Source of the DNA: Mytilus trossulus
Lineage: Eukaryota; Mollusca; Bivalvia; Mytilida; Mytilidae
Direction of reading: 5' to 3'
DNA: 64,000 bases
NCBI RefSeq assembly: GCF_036588685.1
Contig: NC_086381.1
Span: 68,455,436 to 68,519,435 of the forward strand
Shown here piece by piece: positions 24,031 to 36,500 of this stretch. The notes under the pieces were generated by a model. The model did no database searches, was not told the origin of the DNA, and worked only from the letters and a program-made list of their open reading frames with translations. Numbering within the stretch: the first letter of the stretch is position 1; each line of letters opens with the position of its first letter. A program made the position numbers and the translations under genes.

Positions 24031-24809
24031 TAGCTCATCTGGCCTGAAGGGCCAAGTGAGCTTTCCCATTACTTTGCGTCCGGCGTCCTGTGTCTGTCGT
24101 GCGTCTTTGTTAACTTTTACAAAAATCTTCTTCTCTGAAACTACTGGGCCAAATTAAACCAAACTTGGCCATAATCATCATTGGGGTATTTAGTTTAAAA
24201 AATGTGTCCGGTGACCCTGCCAATCATCCAAGATGGCCGCCATGGCTAAAAATAGAACATAGGGGTAAAATGCAGTTTTTGGCTTATAACTCAAAAACCA
24301 AAGCATTTAAAGCAAATCTGACATGGGGAAATTTGTTTAACAGGTCAAGATCTGTCTGCCCTGAAATTTTCAGATAAATCGGATAACCTGTTGTTGGGTT
24401 GCTGCCCCTGAAATGGTAATTTTAAGGAAATTTTGCTCTTTTTGGTTATTATCTTGAATATTATTATAGATAGAGATAAACTGTAAACAGCAATAATGTT
24501 CAGCAAAGTAAGATTTACAAATAAGTCAACATGACCGAAATGGTCAGTTGACTCCTTTAGGAGTTATTGCCCTTTATAGTCAATTTTTAACAATTTTCAT
24601 AAAATTTGTAAATTTTTATTAACATTTTCCACTGAAACTACTGGTCCAAGTTCATTATAGATAGAGATAATTGTAAGCAGCAAGACTGTTTAGTAAAGTA
24701 AGATTTACAAACACATCACCATCACCAAAACACAATTTTGTCATGAATCCATCTGCTTCCTTTTGTTTAATATTCACATAGACCAAGGTGAGCGACACAG
24801 GCTCTCTAG
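24031..24809 (+). mobile_element. Helitron/Helentron-like element, AGCTCACCTG family
   Basis: It starts TAGCTCATCTGGCCTGAAGG and contains 'CTCTGAAACTACTGGGCC', 'GTTGTTGGGTTGCTGCCCCT' and 'GTAAACAGCAATAATGTTCA', all collinear with 30409-32179. It ends AAGGTGAGCGACACAGGCTC with CTAG. The terminal hairpin is shortened here relative to the copies ending at 32179 and 32746. Confidence 0.8.
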
Positions 24810-24829
24810 TTGTCAATCTTTTCTCTTAA

Positions 24830-25088
24830 GGTGGTACCTAACACTACAGGGAGATAAAGATAACTGTAAAATCAGCTAAACGTTTTAATTACGTTGTGAT
24901 GTAAAGGGAATTAAGCTTCTCAATGATCAAAATTAGTGTTTGTCAAACTGCTATATAACCAGTGTAATTTTTCTGACAAAACGGTTGGTTCAAAATGTTT
25001 GATTCTTTTTATATTTTTGTTAAAGGATCAAAATTTTATGAAAAATAAACAAGCCAAATTAATTTTAGTGAAAGTGTTAGGTACCACC
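24830..25088. mobile_element. 259-bp TTAA-flanked MITE
   Basis: The left end GGTGGTACCTAACACT and right end AGTGTTAGGTACCACC form a perfect 16-bp inverted repeat. Each is bordered by TTAA (24826-24829 and 25089-25092). TTAA targets are typical of piggyBac and Kolobok superfamilies; which applies cannot be decided without a transposase. Confidence 0.87.
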
Positions 25089-26153
25089 TTAAATTCACAT
25101 ATTCTTTTGTATTCCTCTCGAGTCTGTTTGTAGAACTGTTTGTCAAATTCATCGGTTTTTAGATGTTTACCCTCAAAAATTGTTTTTTGAAAATTTTACT
25201 TTCCCTATAACAAATTCTTTTGTCCCTATAATGCACATATTTACATTTACATTTGCTTTTTATTGGTTTTTGCTATTTTCTATTTTGTTTTATTTTTGTG
25301 CAACTAAGAGACGGAAAGCAGTGCACCCATTCAAAACAGGAGAAAGAGGATAATTTGTATGCACTAATTTTTCACCTACATGTATTTTGTTCTTGTCAGA
25401 CATCCATACTTATAGAAAAATATTCTATTTTATTGGCGACAAGTTGAACACAATTTTTTTCTTTCCATATTAGCATTACATATAGTGGCAGCTGAGGGTG
25501 AAAGAAATTATTTTTTTCTCCACAAACTGGAAACAAACTTTTTTTTCCATACCCCCTCGTCCTAGAAAATCAAATGGTTGCTGCCTTGCAATTTTTCCAT
25601 GAGTGATTTTAGATAAATGTGTTTAATGCAAAGACCCTAGCTATAAGTCAATCAATATTAAAGCCAAAATATGCAATTTTTAATGACCTTACAAGTATCG
25701 TACTTTAAAAGACTGTTATAAATCAATATAAAATAAATAAAGGAACTAAAAGAGCAAAAAAACCCAAATTTCAGGGGTTCAAATTAACATTTGGTATTGG
25801 AAGGTACTGTGTGACCTGTGACATGCCAAACTGAAAGGTCCACAACTTAAATTCTTTTATTTCTTTTAATTGAAATATTTCATAAGTCAGTAAGGCCACA
25901 CCAATTTAATTTCTTGTACTACATACTTTTTTATGTTTGAAAATTGACTCTCTTTGAATTCAATGGAACCCCAAATGAAAAAAAAAATGATTTGGTTGAG
26001 TTTCTATTGTTAAGAATGCTTTTACGTCAAAAGTGATGTTTTAGTGTAATCTTTTGAAAATATTACCCATAATGCATTAGATACTGAAACAACGTAGTGA
26101 CAAATATTGTGTGTTGCTAAGATATAATGATTTATGACTATTTTTTCAGAAAG

Positions 26154-29100
26154 ATGGCTGAACTGTGGATACAACCAGATGTAAGTTGTTATTATTAGTA
26201 TCAAGGTTTAAACAGCTTTAATATAAACAGTAGAATTAAGTTTTATATTAACTAAAGTGTTTGTCTTGTGTCTTCATGACATAGCTAGATTTCCTAAGTT
26301 TTTCTTGCTCATTATGACCATAGTAGAAAAATAAATCTTGTTTTGACAAGTGGCTTTAAAGCTCACCTTTCCAAAGGCACTTTGCATCCCGCTGTTGACC
26401 TCATCAGTCTGGTGTAAACTATTTGAAATATTTTCCACTCTGAAACTACTGAACCAATTCCAACATAACTTAATTCAGCTGAATGATCCTTAGGGTATCT
26501 AGAAAACACAAGGCGGCAATGGCTAAAAAAAGAATATAGAGGTAAAATGCAGGTTATGGCTTACATCTCAAAAATCAAAGCATTTAAAGCAAATGTGACA
26601 TGGGCTTAAAGTGTTCATTGGGTGAAGTTCTTTCATGCATGAAACTTTTAGTTGAATCTGATAACCTATTGTTGGATTGCTGACACTAAATAGGTAATTT
26701 TTTAGGAAATTTTTCAGTTTTTGGTTTCTTAAATATTATTAATGATAAATATAAATTGTAAACAGCAAAAATGTTCTACAAAGTGAGATCTACAAATAAG
26801 TTTATATGATCAAAATTGTCAATTGACCCTTCAAGGAATTTATTTTTAATTGGCCTTTAAAGATATTTTTTACAATTTGTTCATCCAGTTTGCTTATATT
26901 TTTTTTTTACTTCGAAAAATGTTCTCCTTAAATGAATCTGCTAAATCAATTTCAGCGAAACTTAATTTAAATCTAAATTTTGTATTTTATTTCCTTGTAC
27001 ATTGTATGTCTGTCTGTCCCGCTTCAGGTTAAAGTTTTTGGTCAAGGTAGTTTTTGATGAAGTTGAAGTCCAATTAACTTGAAACTTAGTACACATGTTC
27101 CTTATGATATCTTTCTAATTTTAAAGCCATGCAAATTAAACTTTTGACCCCAATTTCACGGTTCACTGAACATAGAAAATGCCACAGAGATGGGTCCGAT
27201 TACTTTCAATGTAATTGATTAAATTACAATTACTTTGTCATTTGTACGATTAAATTAAATTAATGATTACATCATTTCTAAAAGTATCTGATTAAATTAA
27301 TGATAACATTGGCAAAGTAATCATGATTACATATGATTACAATGAATTTAAAAACAAAACATTTTGAATGATGTGAATGAATAAACGTTCAATATAACTA
27401 TCATAACAATAGCATTTTTAAGAAAGTATTTTATTTGGTTCAATTATAAAATGATAACTTCAAATTAAACTTCATCTATTTAAATAAACACCAAATTTAA
27501 CTACATATATACACTTAATCACCTGTAAATAATCTCTGAATTATTTTAAATTAAATTTAATTAAGAAATATCATAAAGAGTTTTTATGTTTGTCTTATGA
27601 CCTCTTTCATAATGTATATGTATTCCAAGGTGTAGTTTATGGAAGTTTAAATATGGATGAAATAAAGTTACTAGTTAAAAGTATGTTAAATTTTACTAGA
27701 AATGTTTAATCAAATTGTAAACAATATATGTAAGTACTAAACAGCATTGCATTTTACATGTCCAGTCCAAATACATTTTAAAAAATTTTAAACAACATAT
27801 TTGTCCAACATTTTATTTAGTTTGTACTAATTAGATAAATTTTCATGTCTGATTTAACTTTTATCATATCAAGGATTTGTATAGTTAAACTATACATACT
27901 CAATTGGTAATTGCAATAAAAACAAACCTTAATTAGTCTTCTACCTGTCAATTCAAAGTTGACAAAAATCACAAAAATTAACAAAAGAACAGTATTACTT
28001 GAATATAAAACAGTTATAAACAAATATTAATATGAAGATCATTATAAAACGATGAATATACATGTATGTACAATATCTTTTACTAAGATAAAAGGTATAT
28101 TGTATTAGATGATGTCACTGCTTAGGCTAATGATGACTTTTCAATACTATAACAGTTTATTTTTTTACTGAAGTAGACATGCTTAAAGTAACCAAACCAT
28201 TTTAGCATGTAAAAAATTTATCAAATATGAATAACAAAGAGGTTCATTTAATGACCAAAAACACAATTTTAGATTTTTGTCATTGTAATCAGAATGTACA
28301 ATGTAATCAAAAAGTAATCATGATTACAGGGTATTTTGAAAAGTAATTGATTAAATTAAATTACATGTAATCAGATTTTTGGCTGATTAATGATAACTCT
28401 GATTACTTGAGAAATTGTAATCAATTACAGCTGATTAACGATTACAATTACAATTACCCCAAGTCTGTAAAGCCAGTGGGGCAACCGTGTACTTTGGACA
28501 CATTCTTGTTTATATATATTATGTGAAACAATATTTTCTCTTTGATATAGGTAGAGGAAGAGGAAGATTTTATTTTTTTCAAGAAAAGTATAGCTGATTT
28601 GGAAGAAGAGTAGGTTTATAAATAATGTTTTGTTTGATATTATTGTACAATATTGAAAAAATAGGAATAGAGGGAAACTAAAAGGTAAACAAGCAAATTT
28701 AAAGGTGTAGGTTCATTAAGGCCCCTTTTTGGCCCCAAAATATAGTTTTACAAAATTGTGAAAATGTTATCTTTTAGCTATTGACTGGAAAGTACAAAAA
28801 CTAATTGAATCAATTGAAATAGACACTTAAGTGTTTAAAAAGTGTCCAATATCTTTCGTTAGATGAACCTCGGCCCTTACCAGACCTTCTACCTTACAGA
28901 TTGCCTTTGTTTCACATAAACACACTGGAAAAGCTGTATTTCAAAACTAAATAATGATTTGGTTCCAGAAAAAAACAAAAGCACATTTATATATAAGACC
29001 ATGCCAAATGAAAATCTTGTTTGGGATTCCCTGCTTGTTGAAAAAAGTAATAAAAAAAAATAAACTTGCATACAATGATTGTCTAACGCATTCTGAACTT

Positions 29101-32100
29101 TTAATTTAATTTTTTTAAGTTAATTGTGCATTTGACACAGATCAAGAGCTACATTTTAACAATGTCTTCAAGATTATCAGTTATCTGAGCCAACATATTA
29201 CTGCAGGATAGTTGTTATACATTTAGAGTTCTTATTTACAGTAATATGAAAATGTATAGGATAGTCGTTATACATTTAGAGTTCTTTTTTACAGTAATAT
29301 GAAAATGTATAGGATAGTCGTTGTACATTTAGAGTTCTTTTTTACAGTAATATGTTTTATAGTCCGCTAAAATCAACGTAACAACTAACACATAATATTA
29401 ACGATGCAGGCCACATATGTGACAGTTTATGTTTCAAAATCAATCTTATCAAAAGATACATGTATAACATTTGCAAACACTTCAATTAAAGGTACCAATT
29501 ATGAATTTAGATAATATACAGCAGTGTTCTCCCTAGAAATTTTGGATAGCATCACATTTTGTGTAAAAAAAATTAACGATTTCTTTTTAATGTCATTTGC
29601 ATAGATGCCAACCATTACGATTTTTCCGTAGTTTTTCCGATTTTGCGATACAAACTACGCTATTACGGTCAAAGTCGTATAGTTACGGATTCCCAATCAT
29701 CGCCGTTCAATTTTGTAAATCGCAGATTTTTATCATTACTTTTCCGTCCTGGTCCGGTATTTAGAAAACGACAATGTAATGTTTCGGGTTTCTCGGGAGT
29801 TATCAACCTATTGATGGGAACTAACTGACTTCCGAAGAGGAAAACTTGCATTTTATGAAGTAGCTTTCCCCCTTTCTCTACTTCTCCTTGACAAAACGAA
29901 AATGTACGAGTCGAGAACATCTAAACAATTAATGAATGGAATTCATACTACAGACAACATGTTGAACGACAAATTTTAGTGCACATCATTTTGCAACCAC
30001 TCGTCAGTAATTTTTATTGGTAAATGCAAGTTTTTGAATGATTACTGAAAACTTTTCAAAAATACGGAAAATTTGATTGTTTGTTACTGATTGTCTCAAA
30101 AGGGGTTGGCATCTATGCATTTGTCGTGTCGCGCTGATGCTCTATTTCCTTTATATGTTTTAGTTTATAATGTTCAATTCATAACTGAGAATACAATTAA
30201 ACTATAACAACAAAAACAGTTGTTTCAGTTTATGTTTTCTTTATTCCTTTATAGTTACAGAATTATTTTTTTCCTCTTGTGCCAAATAAAAATAAATATG
30301 TGCTTTCAGTTACCCAACAATAAGTTAAATGAATGAATGGTTCATTATAGTGCAACCTGTATATATATACAAAACTAAATATCTAATACACAAAATTAAC
30401 TATTTTTTAGCTCACCTGGCCCGAAGGGCCAAGTGAGCTTTTCCCATCACTTGGCGTCCGTCGTCCGTCGTCGTCGTCCGTCGTCGTTAACTTTTACAAA
30501 AATCTTCTCCTCTGAAACTACTGGGCCAAATTAATCCAAACTTGGCCACAATCATCTTTGGGGTATCTAGTTTAAAAAATGTGTGGCGTGACCTGGTCAA
30601 CCAACCAAGATGGCCGCCACGGCTAAAAATAGAACAAAGGGGTAAAATGCAGTTTTTGGCTTATAACTCAAAAACCAAAGCATTTTGAGGAAATCTGCCA
30701 TGGGATAAAAATGTTTATCAGGTCAAGATCTATCTGCTCTTAAATTTTCAGATGAATCGGTCAATCGGTTGTTGGGTTGCTGCCCCTGAATTGGTAATTT
30801 TGAGGAAATTTTGCTGTTTTTGGTTATTATCTTGAATATTATTATAGATAAAGATAAACTGTAAACAGCAATAATGTTCAGCAAAGTAAGATCTACAAAT
30901 AAGTCAACATGACCAAAATGGTCAGTTGACTTGTTTAGGAGTTATTGCCCTTTATAGTCAATTTTTAACCATTTTTCGTAAATTAAAGTAATCTTTTACA
31001 AAAATCTTCTCCTCTGAAACTACTTGGCCAAATTAATCCAAACTTGGCCACAATCATCTTTGGGGTATCTAGTTTAAAAAATGTGTGGCGTGACCTGGTC
31101 AACCAACCAAGATGGCTGCCACCGCTAAAAATAGAACATAGGGGTAAAATGCAGTTTTTGGCTTATAACTCAAAAACCAAAGCCTTTTGAGGAAATCTGA
31201 CATGGGATAAAAATGTTTATCAGGTCAAGAACTATCTGCCCTGAAATTTTCAGATGAATCGGTCAATCGGTTGTTGGGTTGCTGCCCCTGAATTGGTAAT
31301 TTTGAGGAAATTTTGCTGTTTTTGGTTATTATCTTGAATATTATTATAGATAGAGATAAATTGTAAACAGCAATAATGTTCAGCAAAGTAAGATCTACAA
31401 ATAAGTCAACATGACCAAAATGGTCAGTTGACCCCTTTAGGAGTTATTGCCCTTTATAGTCAATCTTTAACCATTTTTCATAAATCTAAGTAATCTTTTA
31501 CAAAATCTCCACTGAAACTACTAGGCCACAATCATCTTTGGGGTATCTAGTTTGAAAAATGTGTCCGATGACCTGGCCATTCAACCAAGATGGCCGCCAC
31601 GGCTAAAATAGAACATAGGGGTAAAATGCAGTTTTTTGCTTATAACTATGAAACCAAAGCATCTAGAGCAAATCTGACAAGAAGATAAATTGTTAATCAA
31701 GTCAATATCTATCTGCCCTGAATTTTTCAGATGAATTGGACAACTGGTTGTTGGGTTGCTGCCCTTCAATTGGTAATTTTTAAAGAAATTTTGCCGTTTT
31801 TGGTTATCTTGAATACTATTATAGATAGCGATAAACTGTAAACAGCAATAATGTTCAGCAAAGTAAGATCTACAAATAAGTCAACATGACCTAAATGGTC
31901 AATTGACCCCTTAAGGAGTTATTGCCCTTTATAGTCAATTTTTAACAATTTTCATTAATTTGGTAAATTTATGTAAATTTTTACCAAATATAGTTCTCTG
32001 TTACTAATGGGCAAAGTTCATGATAGATATAATTGTAAGAAGCAAAATCGTTCAGTAAAGTAAGAACTTCAAACACATCACCATCACCAAAATACAATTT

Positions 32101-33521
32101 TGTCATGAATCCATTTGTGTCCTTTGTTTAATATGCACATAGACCAAGGTGAGCGACACAGGCTCTTTAGAGCCTCTAGTTATAGATAGAGATAAACTGT
32201 AAACAGCAATAATGTACAGCAATTTAGACTCAAAAATAAGTCAAAAAGACCAAAATGGTCAATTTGTCACGGAATAGAAGTTCCTTCATAATGTAAATTC
32301 CAAATGGAAAAAATATTTTGGAATATAACTTCCACAGGAATAAATATTACAGTAGATGTTCCTTAAGGAATAAATAGTATAGAATATTTATTCCATCAGG
32401 TACAGGTATTATGCCATTGTTTATAATAAAGTTTCCGCTGGAACTTCTGTTAGGTGGAACAAATATATGTTGACAAATTGACCCCCTAAGAAGTTATTGT
32501 CCTTTATGATCAATTTTTAACAATTTTCATAAAATTTGTAAATTATTTTACTAACATTTTCCACTGAAACTACATGGACAAGTTCATTATAGATAGAGAT
32601 AATTGTAAGCAGCAAGAATGTTCAGTAAAGTAAGATGTACAAACACATCACAATCACCTGAACACAATTTTGTCATGAACTGTCTGCTTCCTTTGTTTAA
32701 TTCATATATACCAAGGTGAGCGACACAGGCTCTTTAGAGCCTCTAGTTTCATTTACATCTAATACATCTAAATCAACATTGTCTGTTGTGGAATCCCTTG
32801 TCAGTAAGTGCCAAAATTATTTTGGTGTCAACTTCCTTTTACCTCTTTAATGCGAACACCTGTGAAAACCAAACAAAACGCAGTCTTGTGGATGTTCAGT
32901 TTGGGCAGGTGTCACTGTAACGGGTATATATAAAAAAAGATGTAGTTTGATTGCCAATGAGACAACTCTCCACAAGAGACCAAAATGACACAAAGATTAA
33001 CAATTATAGGTAACTGTACAGCCTTCAAAAATGAGCAAAGCCCATACTGCATAATCAGCTATAAAAGGCCCCGAAATGAAAATTTAAAGCAATTCAAACC
33101 AGAAAACTTACGGCCTTATCTATATAAAAGAAATCAATGAAAAGCAATAATTATGTAACACATAAACAAACGACAACCACCGAGTAAATGGCTCCCGACT
33201 TGGGACAAGCACATTCATACATAATGTGGCAGGGTTATAAACATGTAAGTGGGATCCCAACCTCCCTAATCTGGGACAGTGGTATAACAGTACAACATAA
33301 GAACGAACTATAAAAATCAGTTGAAAAAGGCTTTACTCATCAGATGGACAAAAATACAAGCAAGTTCTTTATTTCAGAAATATGTTTAAATGTCAATATG
33401 AATTACAATGTATGTTGATTTCATATTCAGAATAGAAGAAATAGATATAAATCAGGATGATTTAAAAAATAGATATGAACAAACTATTAAAGAATTAGAA
33501 GAAAAACTTAGGAAAGCACAG
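26154..33521 (+). CDS. N-terminal exons 1-3 of the coiled-coil/PARP-like gene
   Basis: The exon containing the start begins at 26150 after TTTTTTCAG. ATG at 26154 sits in AAAGATGG, a good initiation context, and reads MAELWIQPD. Exon 28551-28609 (VEEEEDFIFFKKSIADLEE plus GA) ends at a GTAGGT donor. Exon 33431-33521 completes that glutamate and continues IEEIDINQDDLKNRYEQ... to KAQ in phase 0. Because the first exon has its own acceptor, at least one non-coding exon must lie upstream. The intron between exons 1 and 2 carries nested transposons; the intron between exons 2 and 3 carries two Helitron-like elements and a SINE-like repeat. Confidence 0.7.
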
Positions 33522-36500
33522 GTATACTTCTTATTCTATATCCTTACTAGTAAAAGATCATTGTATACTTATGTTGTATGAATAACTTTACTTTGAACTT
33601 GAAATTATAACATCCATAATATATCATTGTTTTGTGTTTTGCTGCACATGCTTGTTGTTAGCATTTAAAGTTCATAGTTAGGCTATTGAGGATCAATACT
33701 TAGTCACATTCAAAAAGAAGACAGCAGCAAGCAGATAAAGTTTTCCAAAATTGTGTTATTAAATATATTTATTCCTGGATAGAATATTGTGGTGAATGTT
33801 TTGTAAGTTTCCTGAGGTGTTACCCAGAGAGTTAGTTAAAAGGGTCCTTATTTTCACCTACAGGATGTGATGTCTGAGCAGTCTAAGGCAACAGCAGCCA
33901 ATGCAGAGGCTCTGAATAATCTACTGAAGAAACTGAAGTCTAAGGACGAGGACATACAAGAGTTGATGGAGAGATCTAATAAAGAAATGTCAGATCTCCA
34001 TAACAAACTTCAACAGTTACAAGCAGAACTTAATAGAAAACAACTAAGTTCAAAGGTAGGTCAAGTTTTCATGAATTATTAATAAGTTTTTTCAACTGTT
34101 TGTCAATATATAACAGTCCAAAGGCATTTCATAGTTTTGTTTAGGTCTGAGAATTTTCTTTTTTTAAAGAATTTGGTATCGGCAAATGGCAGAATTGTCA
34201 AAATCTTCTAAATTTATTCACATATTGTTGAGTCTGGTTGATTTTGATCCAGGCATATGATATAGATACTTTTAAAGGATGACTGAATTATATAAAAAAA
34301 AAGAAACTATTATAGCAACTCAGATTTATATCTAATGATTATATAGAAATATTAGCTAATAAGTCTTGTACTAATAAAATATCAAATTTATCGACAACTT
34401 CAAACTGATTTTGTTTTATTTAGAGTTCAGAAGACCAACTTATTGATATTGAACAGGATCACAGACAGGGCATAGACAAACTTGCTGGAGCACTTAAGGA
34501 TAAGGACAAAACTATTGAGGTAAGAGGGAGAATGTAACCAAGCTTTTTAAAATTGTTTGTGTGTGAAGTTCATAAGTCGTTTTCATTTCTGCACATTATT
34601 TGTTGATGCCCATAGTTGTCTCATTTTGATCTGAGTCACAAACAAGTTTTCTCAAACACTGATTTGAACTGAATTGGATTGATGATTAAAAGTTTCAATA
34701 TGCATCTATAGTGTACCATACCAGTTCATTTTTTTTTTTAAATTGTTGAAAATATAGGGGTTGTGTATTTCAATGATGGTTTATATCAAAATTCTTGAAC
34801 ATGTCCTGGATATATTAATATTTTAGTGTTGGCTTAAGAAAAAAAATCTGTGTTACTATTAACATAGAGTGTATATGATTTTAATATGTGTTGCTTGTCA
34901 ATTTCTGCCAGAAAAGATAAGGAAAGATAATAGCAATTTCACAGGCAGTTGTATAAAATGACAACAAATAACTATAGATCTTATTATTTATGTAGACCTT
35001 GGTAGAAAGTTGGCAGGAAAAAGACAAACTAATCAAAAGATTACAGCAGGTAACTGCAGCTTCACGTGGAACTATAATGGATAATAACAGGCTTAGAGAT
35101 GAGGCCGATGAACTTAGGAATCATTTAGCTAAGAAAAAAGGTATTCACAATATAGTTTTAGTCTTAGTGGGGTTTTTAAAAGAAAAACTAAATTAAAAAT
35201 GTCCTATTATAGGACTTTCATAACTGCCTATAAGGTATGGGTTTTCCTCATTGTTGAAGGTTGAACAGGTTGAACTTATTTTGATCTTCATCATTTTGAT
35301 TGCTGTCTCATTGTTATATATATATATAATCATATCACATTTTAAAGTTAGATTTATTTTATGGAGATCATTGATAATTTTTACCATAAAAATGAAATAG
35401 AATGTTTAACAGTTGAAAGACTTGCCATTAAATGTTATCATTGAAAAAAACTTAATCAAATACTATTATTTCACAGATGAAATTAGCGAATTAAAGCTTC
35501 AGTTAGACAGAGATGGATCAAGGAGTCTCAAAGCAGGATTTCATGTAGCCTTAGAGGAACTGAAACTTCAATTGGCAGTTAAAACAGAGGCTCTTAAAGC
35601 TGCTAAACAAACAGAAGAAGACTTCAGGGAACAAATTGTAAGTTGGAGTGAAAAACTTTGTTAAACCTATGTGAAGCTTTAATTTTTGACAGATGGGGCA
35701 TTTAGTGTAACCATTCCCTTGCGAAAATGGTGCAGGATATCACAAGATATCCCCAGGATATCTCAGGATAATCTTGAGAAAAATCACAGGGCAATCTTGA
35801 GATATCCTGATCCTGAGATAGGGTTAAACATGGGACGGTATTGGAACATGGATATTCCAGGGATATCCAGAGACAGTCCAGACCATAAATATCCTAGTAG
35901 AAAATCCTGTGATAATCCTGTGCTCAGGATTCCTCAGGTCCTGGTCTCAGGAAATTATCCTGATGTCAGGATTTACAGATTTGCTTGCATTGAGTAAGCC
36001 CTGGGATAATCCTGGTATATCCTGTGAATATCCTGACAATGTCCTTAGTTTGTCAGGATTAGATTTGCTTGCATTTTAGTTGGTCCTGGTATATCCTTAG
36101 AATATCCTGTGAATATCCTTAGAATATGTCCTTACTTCAGGACCAATAAATGTCTTGCATGAATTCTATTTATAAGAAATTACAAAATTTGAGTAAAATC
36201 CTTTTTTAATGCACATTTTTCTTCTATTGCAAATGTTTTCTTAAATTAGTTTAAATCCATATTCCTTATTTTAAACAAGGGCAGATCCAGCCATTTCAAA
36301 AAGGGGTGTTCCCAACCCTGGATAATAAAAGGGGGTTCAACTATATGTCCCTATTCAAATGTATAGATTGTCCACAAAAAAAAACCCCAGAACCCTCCAC
36401 TGAATACACAACTGATAAGGTAGGTGTTTGCCCTGGTATCATTTTTAAATGCACATTTTTTCTATTGCAAATATTTTCTTAAATTATTTTAAATCCATAT

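Noticed and set aside
35686..35997. 103-residue open frame downstream of block exon 4
   Set aside because: It lies in the TATCCTGA-rich subterminal zone of the inserted element and is absent from copy 2. The composition follows the DNA motif.
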